Shown here: in pieces, positions 10,266-19,319 of the stretch
How the letters are laid out: every line of letters begins with the position of its first letter
How positions within the stretch are numbered: the stretch's first letter is position 1
Assembly: GCA_963630635.1 (NCBI GenBank)
Contig: CAVGOA010000002.1
Coordinates: 1 to 64,000 of the forward strand
Direction: 5' to 3'
DNA length: 64,000 bases
DNA from: Paratractidigestivibacter sp963630635
GTDB taxonomy: Bacteria > Actinomycetota > Coriobacteriia > Coriobacteriales > Atopobiaceae
The notes under the pieces: model-generated
What the model saw: only the letters and a program-made list of their open reading frames with translations
Databases searched by the model: none
What the model was told of the DNA's origin: nothing
Program-made: the position numbers and the translations under genes

Positions 10266-10937
10266 TTACCCCAAAAGGAGGGCGCGCAGCTCGTCGACCG
10301 TGCGGGCAATGGCACAGCAGCCGGCGTTGACCAGCTCGTCCTCTTGACAGGTGTTGCCGTAAAGCGTGCCCACGCAGGGAATGCCGGCCTCGCTCGCGGC
10401 CTCGCAGTCAAAGCGGCGGTCGCCCACCATCACGGCGTCGGAGGTGCCCACGCCGGCAAGCCCCATCACGCGGTCGATGATCTGGGCCTTGGTCTCTCCG
10501 TCGTCGCTGCGCTTGGCGGCCGGGAAGTCAAAGAGGTCGTAGACCTCGTTGGTCTTAAGGCCGCGCTCGAGAAGGAAGTCGCGCTTGGACGAGGCGGTGG
10601 CCAAAAGGCAGCCGGCGGCCTTAAGGTCGCGCAGCAGCTCTTCCATGCCGTCGAAAAGGGGCCAGCCGTCGCGGTCGAGGTTCTTATAGATGGCGCGGTA
10701 GTCCTCGGTGATAGAGGCGGCTTCCTCGGCACTAACGCCGTAGACCAGGCTAAACGCCTGCGGGAAGGGCGGGCCCACGATGCGGCGCATGTCGCCAAGC
10801 TCCTCATCTGTCCAGCCGTGCTCATGCATGACGTGGCGCGCCGTGCGGATGATGCCCGGCATCGAATCTGCCAGGGTGCCGTCAAAGTCAAAGATGACCA
10901 GCTTCTTGTTGGTAACGTCAACGCCGGTAAGCGCCAT
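10266..10937 (-). CDS. HAD-family phosphatase (phosphoglycolate phosphatase-like)
   Basis: Haloacid dehalogenase-type hydrolase that removes phosphate from a small metabolite. Motif I is DFDGTLADS, with the nucleophilic Asp near residue 14; motif II is the Ser/Thr of LATASSK; motif IV is VMVGDRRFDCEAA. The helical cap between motifs I and II and the length of 223 residues fit the Gph/PpaX subgroup. The ATG at 10937 has an AAAGGAAG box eight bases upstream. It is divergent from the DUF1015 gene. Substrate cannot be assigned. Confidence 0.88.
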   Translation of the reverse strand: MALTGVDVTNKKLVIFDFDGTLADSMPGIIRTARHVMHEHGWTDEELGDMRRIVGPPFPQAFSLVYGVSAEEAASITEDYRAIYKNLDRDGWPLFDGMEELLRDLKAAGCLLATASSKRDFLLERGLKTNEVYDLFDFPAAKRSDDGETKAQIIDRVMGLAGVGTSDAVMVGDRRFDCEAASEAGIPCVGTLYGNTCQEDELVNAGCCAIARTVDELRALLLG

Positions 10938-11078
10938 GTGGCTCTTCCTTTCCATAAGGTTTTCTCGCCATCGAGAATACCATGCGACAGCGCCGCTCGC
11001 CCGGGTTTTGGGGCCGCCCGTCATTGCCCCGCAACATCGGCGGCGTATCATGGTGGGACCCTATGACAAGGAGCTTGC

Positions 11079-12395
11079 ATGCACGCAGAACCCTTTACCT
11101 GTTACCGTCCCCGCACGCCCGAGGACGCCCAGACCTTTGCCAGCCTGCCCTACGACGTCTTTGACCGCGCGCAGGCGGCCGAGTACGTGGCCGCACACCC
11201 CAAGAGCTTTTTGGCGATCGACCGCCCCGAGACGGCCTTCTCGCCTGATCACGACATGTACGCAGACGACGTCTATGCCAAGGCGGCCGAGCTTTTGCAC
11301 GAGCGCGTTGAGGACAAGACCCTGCTGCGCGACGGCTCGCGCTGCTACTACCTGTACCGCCTTGAGCAGGACGGCCGCTCGCAGACCGGCATCGTGGCAG
11401 CCTGCAGCATCGACGACTACGCCAACGGCGTCATTGCCCGCCATGAGAACACACGTCGCGACAAAGAAGAGGACCGTGTGCGCCACATTCGCGCGACGGG
11501 CTGCCAGACGGGCCCCATCTTTCTTGCGTACCGCGACAACCCCACTTTGGAGGCCCTGGTAGAGGCCGCAAAGGGAGCCCAGCCCGCCTACGACTTCACC
11601 GATGAGCAGGGCGTTCGCCAAACGGTGTGGCGCGTGGGCCGCCCGGCCGCGGTCGAGGCCTTCCGCATGATGCTCGAGCTGGTTCCCAAGGCCTACATCG
11701 CCGACGGCCACCACCGCGCCGCCTCGGCCGCGCGCGTGTGCCAGGAGATGCGTAGCGCCGACAACGACTGCGACGGGCGTGAGGCCTACAACTACCTCAT
11801 GTGCGTCATGTTCCCGCAAAGCCAGCTCACCGTCCTTCCCTACTACCGCGTGATCAAGGACACCAACGGCCTGGACGAGAAGAGCCTGGTAGAGGCCCTT
11901 GAGGCCGCCGGATTCACCGTGGGCGAGCCGCAGGAGGCGGGCGTTGCACCGGCCGAGCACGGCCAGTTTGGCTTCTTTGCCTTTGGCAAGTGGAGGACCT
12001 TCTCGCCTGCCACTGCCAACGAGGACGCCGACGTGGTCGCGCGCCTGGACGTGAGCGTGCTTCAGGACAAGGTCTTGGGCCCCATCCTGGGCATCGACGA
12101 CCCGCGCCAGGACCCGCGCGTCAAGTTCGTTGGCGGAAACGTTGGCCTGGACGAGCTTGAAGAGGCCGCTGGCCAGACGGGCGTCGCCTTTACCCTGTGC
12201 GCCACCTCGGTGGGCGAGATGATGGCCGTGGCAGATGCCGGCAAGCTCATGCCGCCCAAGTCCACCTGGTTCGAGCCCAAGCTGCGCAGCGGCCTGTTTA
12301 TCCGCCGCATCTCGTCCAAGAGCTCGCTTTTGGACGGCGTCGAGCAGAAGGTGGCCCAAAAGCTGGCCAAGAAGAAAGCAGAAGAGGACAAGTAG
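11079..12395 (+). CDS. DUF1015 family protein
   Basis: A 438-residue cytoplasmic protein that looks like the DUF1015 family, whose biochemical role is not settled. Family marks are the N-terminal LPYDVFDRAQAAEYVAAHP region, YYLYRLE, the RHENTRRDKEEDR stretch, and the central YIADGHHRAASA, a probable catalytic or ligand-binding motif. The C-terminus ends in a lysine-rich tail. An AAGGAG box precedes the ATG. The next gene starts six bases after the stop, so the two form a unit. The genomic setting gives no clear pathway. Confidence 0.85.
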   Translation: MHAEPFTCYRPRTPEDAQTFASLPYDVFDRAQAAEYVAAHPKSFLAIDRPETAFSPDHDMYADDVYAKAAELLHERVEDKTLLRDGSRCYYLYRLEQDGRSQTGIVAACSIDDYANGVIARHENTRRDKEEDRVRHIRATGCQTGPIFLAYRDNPTLEALVEAAKGAQPAYDFTDEQGVRQTVWRVGRPAAVEAFRMMLELVPKAYIADGHHRAASAARVCQEMRSADNDCDGREAYNYLMCVMFPQSQLTVLPYYRVIKDTNGLDEKSLVEALEAAGFTVGEPQEAGVAPAEHGQFGFFAFGKWRTFSPATANEDADVVARLDVSVLQDKVLGPILGIDDPRQDPRVKFVGGNVGLDELEEAAGQTGVAFTLCATSVGEMMAVADAGKLMPPKSTWFEPKLRSGLFIRRISSKSSLLDGVEQKVAQKLAKKKAEEDK

Positions 12396-12401
12396 GAAAG
12401 C

Positions 12402-14606
12402 ATGGCAGACGACGCTGAGCGCAACCCCAACCCGCAAGACGACGGCCTGGACAACATCATCTCGAGCCTTATGGACAGTCTTAAGGACCCGCAAGGCCCA
12501 GACGGCGAGAAGCCCGTGGGCTTTGACGGGCACGCGCTGGACATCGTGCGCTTTGGCCGCGGGCTGATCGCGTCCAACGACCCCGCCGCGCACCTGCGCG
12601 CGATGGTGCGCGACATCGAGGCTGCCGAGGCGCCTTCTGCCTACGCTGGCTGGTTCGCGCGCCGCGTGCGTGAGGCGGGGCTTTTTGAGACCGACACCGA
12701 GCTGCCAAAGATCAGCGTCGTGCGCCCCAAGACCTCGGGCCTCTTCTATATTCGCTGCCGCGAGGGCGAGCTCACCTACCTTGCCAGCCTGCGCCTTGTT
12801 GGCATCGAGAGCGCGCTTAACTTCGCTCTTTTGGCCCAGGGGTGGGCAAGCGACGTGAACGAGGTACCGGCAGAAGAGCTGGTGCGCTTTGAGGCGAGCG
12901 TCTGTGCCTCGGTGGCCGCGCAGGCAGGCCAGGGCTATCCCCTGGCGGAGTCTGGCGAGACGTACCCCAAGCACGGCGGCGAGTGGGACGTGCGCTATGC
13001 CATCTGCGAGGGCATGGAATCGTTTAGAACGCCGTGGAGGCTTGCCTACAACTTAAGGGTCAACGTGGCCGCAGGCGCGGCCGCGATCGAGGTCGACTAC
13101 ATCGAGCCACGCCTGATGCCGGCGGAGTTTTGGTCGGCCGACCTGGGCGTTGTTCCCGCAACGGCCGACACTAAGGGGGCTGCGGCCTGCGACTACAACC
13201 TGCGCATCGTTGTGCTGGCGGCGGCGCATGCCCTTATGCGCTGCCCGGCGCTGGAAGAGATCTGGGTGGCCTGCGTGAGCGACACGCCAAAGGGCTTCTC
13301 GTGCCTGTGCTCGGCCAAGGTCACACGGCCCGACGTGGCCCAGCTCAACCTGGGCAACTTCGATCCGGTGGAGTTCCTGCGGCAGGTTGGGGCCGCGTTT
13401 GACTTTACGGGCGGACAGTTGCAACCCGTCAAACAGGGCTTCTCCATAAACTCGCAGCTGTTTTGCCCGCCCCAAAGATACGCCCCTATCGAGACGAGCG
13501 AGGCGCGCCTCTCCACGCGCGCGGCCGCCGGGCTTGGCGTGCAGCGAGTGGCCGATTTGAGCTGTGACCAGGCATGCGAGCTTAAGGAACTTGCCAAGCA
13601 GGGGCTTTGCCACTTTGACTCGTCGACGCAAAACAACGTGCACTGGCTCTTGGAGCTGCGCGGACAAGCGCAGGACCCCTACAGCGTCGAGGCGATAAAC
13701 CGCACCATCCAGGGCTTGCTTGAGGGCAATGTTGAAGACGACGCCGAGCAGATCAACGACGCCCTGCTTACGGGGGGCGAGATTGACCGCGCGGTACGCC
13801 GCGCCGACTCGCTGTTGGCCAACGGTAAGAACGAAGAAGCCTGCGAGACGCTGCGAGAGGCGCTGAAGCCCTATGACGACGCGGGGGTGTACCAGGACGG
13901 CGCGGGGGTGTACTGGCGCCACTTTGACCGCTACGCCGACCGCGCGCTGTGGAACCGCATGGTTGCCCCCACCGGGGTCGAGGTGCGCCTGGTGCCCGAC
14001 GCCTACTTCGAGGCGCATCTGGTGCTGGCAACCGCGGCCCTGGCCTGCAGGAAGAAGGACGAGAGCCTCGAGCACGCCCGTCGAGCCGCCCGACTGGCGC
14101 CGCTGTCCTTGCCGGCAAGCCTACAGCTCTCGCAGCTGCTGTCTGCCTTTGGCGACATGAGCGCCTCGGACGGCGAGCTGTGCCGCCTTATCTCTATGGG
14201 CCACGACCCCGAGACACTGGGCGTGGGCTACATCCGCCTTGCCATGAACCAGTGGCAGCAGGGGCGCATGCGCGTGGCGCAGGCTTGCTACCAGATGTCC
14301 ACCAAGTGGATCCCCTCGCAGATCTTGCAGGTTGGGACCAAGGTCGCCAATCTGCTGGGGTCAAATGCCCCGGGCCTTGGCGAGGAGCTCTCGCAAGAAC
14401 ACGTCCACGAGACCTTAGCCGAGCAAGGCATCCCCATGGCTCCCTGCGACGACGTCATCGAGGTCCTGCGCGAGACCGCCATAGCAGGCATCGACGAAGA
14501 GATCTTTTGGGTGGGCAAGAGCTGTCTGCACTTCCTGCGTCTTCTCACCAGCGACGACGTGGAAAGTGCCGTGCTGCGCTCGTTGGAAAGCGAGCCTGAC
14601 GCCTAG
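12402..14606 (+). CDS. Large TPR-like protein of unknown function
   Basis: A 734-residue protein I do not recognise as a named family. The first 50 residues are polar and acidic; the middle (about 60-380) is mixed alpha/beta without a familiar motif. The C-terminal third is alanine- and leucine-rich helix pairs resembling tetratricopeptide repeats, for example around DRAVRRADSLLANGKNEEA, ATAALACRKKDESLEHARRA and RMRVAQACYQM. No signal peptide or membrane segment is seen. It is probably translationally linked to the DUF1015 gene six bases upstream, and a strong hairpin follows the stop. A scaffolding role for its partner is inference only. Confidence 0.8.
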   Translation: MADDAERNPNPQDDGLDNIISSLMDSLKDPQGPDGEKPVGFDGHALDIVRFGRGLIASNDPAAHLRAMVRDIEAAEAPSAYAGWFARRVREAGLFETDTELPKISVVRPKTSGLFYIRCREGELTYLASLRLVGIESALNFALLAQGWASDVNEVPAEELVRFEASVCASVAAQAGQGYPLAESGETYPKHGGEWDVRYAICEGMESFRTPWRLAYNLRVNVAAGAAAIEVDYIEPRLMPAEFWSADLGVVPATADTKGAAACDYNLRIVVLAAAHALMRCPALEEIWVACVSDTPKGFSCLCSAKVTRPDVAQLNLGNFDPVEFLRQVGAAFDFTGGQLQPVKQGFSINSQLFCPPQRYAPIETSEARLSTRAAAGLGVQRVADLSCDQACELKELAKQGLCHFDSSTQNNVHWLLELRGQAQDPYSVEAINRTIQGLLEGNVEDDAEQINDALLTGGEIDRAVRRADSLLANGKNEEACETLREALKPYDDAGVYQDGAGVYWRHFDRYADRALWNRMVAPTGVEVRLVPDAYFEAHLVLATAALACRKKDESLEHARRAARLAPLSLPASLQLSQLLSAFGDMSASDGELCRLISMGHDPETLGVGYIRLAMNQWQQGRMRVAQACYQMSTKWIPSQILQVGTKVANLLGSNAPGLGEELSQEHVHETLAEQGIPMAPCDDVIEVLRETAIAGIDEEIFWVGKSCLHFLRLLTSDDVESAVLRSLESEPDA

Positions 14607-14647
14607 CGGGCCGGGGCCGGCGGCAATCCCGCGCCGGCCCCGCCGCT
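14607..14647. terminator. GC-rich hairpin between convergent genes
   Basis: Arms GGGGCCGGCG (14613-14622) and CGCCGGCCCC (14632-14641), extended by GCGG/CCGC, lie between the stops of the TPR gene and the convergent small gene. There is no long T tract; a bidirectional terminator is likely. Confidence 0.65.
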
Positions 14648-14652
14648 TGGCT

Positions 14653-15057
14653 CTACTCCCCTGCCGAGAAAAGCTCGGACTCGACGCCCGCAAGCTCGGC
14701 GGGGACGTCTGCCACGTCGCAGTTGAAAGACTCGGCCACAGCCTGGGCCTGCAAGTGGCGGGCGCCGGCCAAATCCTCGTTGCCCATGCCCTCGTACACC
14801 TTAGAGAGGCGCTCGAGCGACCAGCACACGTAAGAGGCCACCGAGTCGCCCATGCCCGAGAGCACCATCATGGTGACCAGCGAGTCGGGCGCCAAGGCAA
14901 GGGCCGTCTTGTGGTCAAGGTCGAGAAGCTCGCCGATCTGCTGCTCGATATCGGTGCAGGCGGTCGGGTCTTTCTTCTGAACAGCCAGCTTGAAGGCACG
15001 TGCCACCGACTCGGTGAAATCGGCGACGATCTCTAGAATGTAGTCACGCTGAAGCAT
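14653..15057 (-). CDS. Small helical protein (DUF6483-like)
   Basis: A 134-residue acidic, helical protein starting MLQRDYILEIVADFTESVARAF. The opening resembles the DUF6483 family of small proteins with a QDYIMRxI-type start; function unknown. It has no signal peptide, membrane segment or catalytic motif. It follows ruvB on the same strand, 50 bases downstream of the ruvB stop side, with only a weak purine stretch before the ATG, so it might be made from read-through of the ruv operon. The family assignment is from the N-terminal resemblance only. Confidence 0.6.
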   Translation of the reverse strand: MLQRDYILEIVADFTESVARAFKLAVQKKDPTACTDIEQQIGELLDLDHKTALALAPDSLVTMMVLSGMGDSVASYVCWSLERLSKVYEGMGNEDLAGARHLQAQAVAESFNCDVADVPAELAGVESELFSAGE

Positions 15058-15107
15058 AAGGTCACTTCTTTCTTCTTGGCAGGTAGGGCACGCGCTCTGC
15101 CTGCGTT

Positions 15108-16193
15108 TTATTTACTCGGCAGCTCAAGGCCCAGGTGGTTGAAGGCCAAAGGTGTGGCTTGCCTTCCCTGCGGGGTGCGCACGATAAGGCCGCACTGCAA
15201 CAGATAGGGCTCGTAGACGTCCTCTAAGGTCGAGGGGTCCTCGGCCACGGCAGAGGCCACGGTGGTAAGGCCCACGGGACGGCCGCGGAAGGTACGGCAC
15301 AGGGCATTCAAGATCTTGGTGTCCATGGTATCCAAGCCCATGGCGTCGATCTCAAAGAACTCCAGGGCCTCGGCGGCAACCTCCCAGGTGATGGAGCCGG
15401 CAGCCTTGACCTGAGCGTAGTCGCGCACGCGCTTGAGCAGGCGGTTGGCCAAGCGCGGCGTGCCGCGCGAGCGCGAGGCGATCTCGGCCGCGCCCTGCTC
15501 GTCGATGGCCACGCCCAGAATCGCGGCGCTGCGCTTGACGATGACGGCAAGCTCGGTGGGCGTGTAGTAGTCCAAGCGGTAGCTAATGCCAAAGCGGTCG
15601 CGCAAAGGCCCGGTCAAAAGGCCGGTGCGGGTGGTGGCGCCCACCAGCGTGAAGCGCGGCACGTCGATCCTGATGGAGCGGGCGGCCGGCCCCTTGCCAA
15701 TGACGATGTCCAAGAAGAAGTCCTCCATCGCAGGATAAAGAACCTCCTCGATCTGGTGGTTAAGACGGTGAATCTCGTCCACAAACAAGATGTCGCCTTC
15801 CTCCAGGTTGGTAAGGATGGCAGCCAAATCGCCCGCTCGCTCGATGGCAGGGCCAGACGTGGTGTGGAGCTTAGAGCCCATCTCGTTGGCGACGATGCCC
15901 GCAAGGGTCGTCTTGCCCAGACCCGGAGGGCCCGAGAAGATCACGTGGTCCAAAGGCTCGTGGCGCTCTTTGGCGGCCTGAATCAAGACGCGCAGGTTCT
16001 CGCGAACGCGCACCTGGCCGCAGTACTCGTCCAGGCTCTTTGGGCGCAGCGTGCGGTCCTGGTCAAGGTCTTCTCCGGTAAGCTCGCCCGAGACGTCGCG
16101 CGGCGGCACCTGCGCCTTACGCGGCGCAAAACCGGCCCCCGCAGGGCCGCTGGCATCTGCAAAGAGGTCCTTCTCGGCGGCTTCCCACATCAT
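15108..16193 (-). CDS. ruvB: Holliday junction branch migration ATPase RuvB
   Basis: RuvB is the hexameric AAA+ motor that drives branch migration of Holliday junctions together with RuvA. The 361-residue protein has Walker A GPPGLGKTT, Walker B FVDEIH, sensor 1 GATTRTG, the arginine-finger and sensor 2 region GTPRLANRLLKRVRD, and a C-terminal winged helix (GRPVGLTTVASAVAED...YLLQCGLIVRTPQGR). The first 30 residues are a variable extension. Its ATG overlaps the ruvA stop by four bases, indicating translational coupling in a ruvC-ruvA-ruvB operon. Confidence 0.98.
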   Translation of the reverse strand: MMWEAAEKDLFADASGPAGAGFAPRKAQVPPRDVSGELTGEDLDQDRTLRPKSLDEYCGQVRVRENLRVLIQAAKERHEPLDHVIFSGPPGLGKTTLAGIVANEMGSKLHTTSGPAIERAGDLAAILTNLEEGDILFVDEIHRLNHQIEEVLYPAMEDFFLDIVIGKGPAARSIRIDVPRFTLVGATTRTGLLTGPLRDRFGISYRLDYYTPTELAVIVKRSAAILGVAIDEQGAAEIASRSRGTPRLANRLLKRVRDYAQVKAAGSITWEVAAEALEFFEIDAMGLDTMDTKILNALCRTFRGRPVGLTTVASAVAEDPSTLEDVYEPYLLQCGLIVRTPQGRQATPLAFNHLGLELPSK

Positions 16194-16831
16194 CTACCAC
16201 TCCCCAGGCGGCGCAAGGCGTACGCAACGACGCTCTCGATTGTAGCCGCGCCGGCCCCTTGGTGCCCGTCCAGAGCAAGATCTGCCTCTTGCGGGGTGAA
16301 TCCCATGGCGAGAAGGGCCTCGGTGGCGTCGGCCTCGACAGACGATGCGCTAGCGGCACCCCCGGTAACGGCCAGACGCGCAGACTCGGCCGTGCCCAGG
16401 CCCACCAGTCGTTTAAGCTCGGCGTTCTTAGAGAAAACGTCCGAGAGCTCCATCAAAAGGCGGCTCGCCTTCTTTTGCCCCACGCCCGGGACCTGCGCCA
16501 TGCGCGAGGAATCCTGCGCCTGCACGATATGTGCCAGCTGCTCGGGCGTGAAGGTAGAAAGCACCGCCAGCGCGAGCTTGGGCCCCACGCCCGAGATGGC
16601 GCGCAGTTGGTCGAACAGGGCGCGCTCGGTCTTGGAGGCAAAAGCAAAGAGGTCCATGGCGTCCTCGCGCACGATGAGGCGCGTAAGGACGGTGACCCCG
16701 GCCTCACCCTGCGCGGGTAGAGCCGCAATGGTGTTTGCCGAGACGCCCAGCTCGTAGGCGACACCCCCCACGTCCAAGACGATAGACGTAGGGTTTACCT
16801 CGAGCAATGTTCCGGTTAGCTGGACAATCAC
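16190..16831 (-). CDS. ruvA: Holliday junction DNA helicase subunit RuvA
   Basis: RuvA binds the four-way junction as a tetramer and loads RuvB. The 213-residue product starts with the OB-fold domain MIVQLTGTLLEVNPTSIVLD, then helix-hairpin-helix motifs (FDQLRAISGVGPKLALAVLS and MAQVPGVGQKKASRLLMEL), and ends in the RuvB-binding domain (ATEALLAMGFTPQEADLAL). Its start overlaps the ruvC stop by four bases and its stop overlaps the ruvB start. Confidence 0.97.
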   Translation of the reverse strand: MIVQLTGTLLEVNPTSIVLDVGGVAYELGVSANTIAALPAQGEAGVTVLTRLIVREDAMDLFAFASKTERALFDQLRAISGVGPKLALAVLSTFTPEQLAHIVQAQDSSRMAQVPGVGQKKASRLLMELSDVFSKNAELKRLVGLGTAESARLAVTGGAASASSVEADATEALLAMGFTPQEADLALDGHQGAGAATIESVVAYALRRLGSGR

Positions 16832-17331
16832 AGTACTGCGCTCCTCGATTTACCCAAGGACAGCGTCCTTTGGAGATTTGCGTGGCAGACCGCGGCGGCC
16901 AAGGCATCGGCCGCGTGATCTGGGTGGGGCTCGTGGTCTAGGGCAAGCACGTTTCTTACCATGTACATGACCTGGTGCTTATCGGCGGCACCCGTGCCCA
17001 CCACGGCCTGCTTGATCTGCATAGGGGTGTACTCGCCCACCTCGAGCCCGGCGTTTGCGCAGGCGACGATTGCCACGCCGCGCGCCTGGGCCGTGGCGAT
17101 GGCGCTTTTGGTGTTGTCGCCAAAATAGACGTTCTCTATGGCCAGCTGAGTGGGGCCGTACTTATTGATGACCTCTACCAGCTGGTCATAGATCTTGCCC
17201 AGGCGCTGCGCGATGGGCTCTTTGGCACCGGTTGCCACGCAGCCGTAGGCGCGGGCGCGGCAGGTTGCCCCGCGGGTCTCGACGATGCCCCAGCCGGTGT
17301 GTGCCAAGCCGGGATCGACCCCCAAAATCAC
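16828..17331 (-). CDS. ruvC: Crossover junction endodeoxyribonuclease RuvC
   Basis: RuvC resolves Holliday junctions by symmetrical cleavage. The RNase H-like fold shows its acidic residues in ILGVDPGLAHTGWG (first Asp), LAIENVYFGDNTKSA (Glu) and the C-terminal DHAADALAAAVCH (Asp). I place the start at the GTG at 17331, eight bases after AAGGAGG; it gives the usual short N-terminus before ILGVDPG. A TTG at 17352 would overlap the ribosome binding site. The gene heads the ruvCAB operon and lies directly behind a LexA-type operator. Confidence 0.95.
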   Translation of the reverse strand: MILGVDPGLAHTGWGIVETRGATCRARAYGCVATGAKEPIAQRLGKIYDQLVEVINKYGPTQLAIENVYFGDNTKSAIATAQARGVAIVACANAGLEVGEYTPMQIKQAVVGTGAADKHQVMYMVRNVLALDHEPHPDHAADALAAAVCHANLQRTLSLGKSRSAVL

Positions 17332-17351
17332 CAAAGCAACCTCCTTGCCCA

Positions 17352-17373
17352 ACTTAGAACGTTCGTTCTAAGT
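17352..17373 (-). promoter_or_regulatory. LexA (SOS) box upstream of ruvCAB
   Basis: A 22-base near-perfect palindrome centred on GAAC-GTTC-GTTC (17357-17368), flanked by ACTTA and TAAGT, matches the Gram-positive LexA consensus GAAC-N4-GTTC. It ends about 20 bases before the ruvC start, a good position for repression. SOS control of ruv genes is established in other bacteria. Confidence 0.75.
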
Positions 17374-17413
17374 AAGATAGCACAAGTGTTTGCCGCGCAA
17401 AAGAAGAAGTTGC

Positions 17414-19240
17414 CTAGTTCTCAGAAAACGGCCCATCGAAGAAAGAGCCACCGACGGCACCCGCGCCACCTTCGTCCTCGTTCTTCTCGCCGTCTTGGGC
17501 GTCCATCTCCTGGCCCAGGGCAAAGTCCTTGATATAGCCCAAGATCTCTTGGAGGTCCTTTTGGACCTGCTCGGGGTCTGCGGTGCCTTGAGCAGCCGCG
17601 GTGCTCATGCCCTCGACGTCAAGCTCGCCGCCCTTCTCAATGAGCATCTCTCGCAGGGCCTCGATGGCCTCCTCGATATCCAGTTCCTCTTCCTTCTCGC
17701 GCACGACGTCTTGCCACACGTTGCCCACCGGTCCCCTTGCCTCGCTCAACGAGCGCGAGGACATAGGCAGGCACACGGGTCTGCCGCGCATGAGGGTGAG
17801 GTTTCTTCTCACCCGGTCGATGATGGTCTTTACGACCTGGGGGTGGCCGTACTGGTCTGCGATGGTGTTCAAGGGGCGGCGGTACTCGACAAAGCCCCTG
17901 ATAACCGAGTCAAGATACTCAAGGCATGCCTCGTCGGTCGAGGCGCACTGGTCCAAGCCCTCGATGTACGGCAGGCGCCAGGCGTTGCGCGAGGCGTAGG
18001 GAATCACGGGCGAGATGGTGTTCCTAAAGTGGCCCAAGATCAAAAGGTCGCTCTTGTAGATGTCTGCCAGCGGCATGACAAAGCCCGACTCAAGCGTGCG
18101 TGCGCCCACGACAGACAGCATCGTCTTGTCCAGGCAAGACAGCGCCAAAAGGCCGTTTTTGTCTGCGTAGGTCGCGACCTGCGAAAGCCACGCCGCATGA
18201 AAAGCGGCGGGATCTAAGCCGTTCGCCGTCTCGACAAACGAGCAATTAAGGCGCAGGTTGGAAACCAAGGTCATGGGCGTGTCGGCAGTGTTTTTCTGCT
18301 CTTCGGCGGGCAGGAAGGCCGTCACACGCGTGGGGCCCAAGGCGTCGGTCGCCGCGGCCGCCAGGATCTGCGATTCCAGGCTCTGGTTGACATAAAGCGC
18401 CACGCCTGTGGCCCCCAACTGGCGCACCAGGTGAGACAGGCCAAAGGTCAGGGCCTCCCAGGCAACCAGGGGCTTGTCGGTGACCTGGAAGTGCTGCGGC
18501 GCGGCCAGCGGCCCCTCCGAGCCAGTATCCACGTCGCAGACGAGAAGAGCCTCCTCGAAGGCGGGCGCCTGTGCCGCAAGCTCTTTCCACGGGGTCAAGA
18601 CAAAGCTCGAGCCGCAGAAGACCTGCAGGTTATAGCAGCCCACAGACCCCACGCCCACAAACCAGGCGTCAAGCTCGGCCGCATCCTCGACAAAGCCCGA
18701 TTTCTCAAGCGAGCAGGCCATCGACGTACCGGGGTCGTCCATCGAAAAGCCGTACGCCGAAAGGTACACGACGATGTCTGTCTCGACCTCGTTGTCGATG
18801 AGGTTGTTGATGTCCTCGTAGGTAAAGGCGATGGCCATCTTTTGGCCCTCGAAGTCGATGACGGGAACCTCGCTGGAGTGAAGAAGCGACAGGTCGATGC
18901 CCTTCTCGCCGTTGCCGCCCGCCAGGCGAACCGAGGCGATCGCTCCGTCTTTGATAAGCGCGGCGTCAAGGTAGGGCACGTCGTCTTGGGCAACCACGAT
19001 GGGGAGAAGAACCGGCAGCGGCAGCTCCTCGGCAAGCTCGCTCAAGACGCAGGCGAGGTCGTTGGCGTAAGGCTCGCCGTCGCCCGCGCTCACCAGGCCC
19101 GTGCCGCTCACCGTGCACAGGGGAAAGATGACCAGCCGCGCTTCCTGCTCGCTCGCCTGGCGCGCGAACTCCAAGACGCGAGCCTTGATGTTTAAGAGGT
19201 CGCCCGCGTCAGACGTCATCTGCGCAATAGCAAGCTTCAT
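17414..19240 (-). CDS. NAD synthetase-like protein with degenerate active sites
   Basis: The 608-residue protein has the two-domain layout of glutamine-dependent NAD synthetase: an N-terminal nitrilase/amidase domain (MKLAIAQMTSDAGDL...) and a C-terminal ATP-pyrophosphatase-like domain (including MPLADIYKSDLLIL). The key residues look altered. The nitrilase Glu of FPE is Leu41 (IFPLCTVSG), the nucleophile position of the CEDxW motif is Tyr141 (AFTYEDIN), and the SGGxDS P-loop is YVNQSLES (283-290). The NKSE motif reads LDKTM. It ends in a long acidic tail. It probably no longer makes NAD; a regulatory or scaffold role is inference. The start has GGAAGGA. Confidence 0.75.
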   Translation of the reverse strand: MKLAIAQMTSDAGDLLNIKARVLEFARQASEQEARLVIFPLCTVSGTGLVSAGDGEPYANDLACVLSELAEELPLPVLLPIVVAQDDVPYLDAALIKDGAIASVRLAGGNGEKGIDLSLLHSSEVPVIDFEGQKMAIAFTYEDINNLIDNEVETDIVVYLSAYGFSMDDPGTSMACSLEKSGFVEDAAELDAWFVGVGSVGCYNLQVFCGSSFVLTPWKELAAQAPAFEEALLVCDVDTGSEGPLAAPQHFQVTDKPLVAWEALTFGLSHLVRQLGATGVALYVNQSLESQILAAAATDALGPTRVTAFLPAEEQKNTADTPMTLVSNLRLNCSFVETANGLDPAAFHAAWLSQVATYADKNGLLALSCLDKTMLSVVGARTLESGFVMPLADIYKSDLLILGHFRNTISPVIPYASRNAWRLPYIEGLDQCASTDEACLEYLDSVIRGFVEYRRPLNTIADQYGHPQVVKTIIDRVRRNLTLMRGRPVCLPMSSRSLSEARGPVGNVWQDVVREKEEELDIEEAIEALREMLIEKGGELDVEGMSTAAAQGTADPEQVQKDLQEILGYIKDFALGQEMDAQDGEKNEDEGGAGAVGGSFFDGPFSEN

Positions 19241-19284
19241 GGCAATCCTTCCTACCTACGTTTCTACCTGCACTTTATTTAACC

Positions 19285-19313
19285 GGCGCCGCACGCATGC
19301 CACGTGCGGCGCC
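19285..19313 (-). terminator. Hairpin after dnaE
   Basis: Perfect 11-base arms GGCGCCGCACG / CGTGCGGCGCC with a 7-base loop lie just past the dnaE stop and before the NAD synthetase-like gene. No clear T tract follows; a terminator is the likely reading. Confidence 0.6.
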
Positions 19314-19319
19314 CAACAT

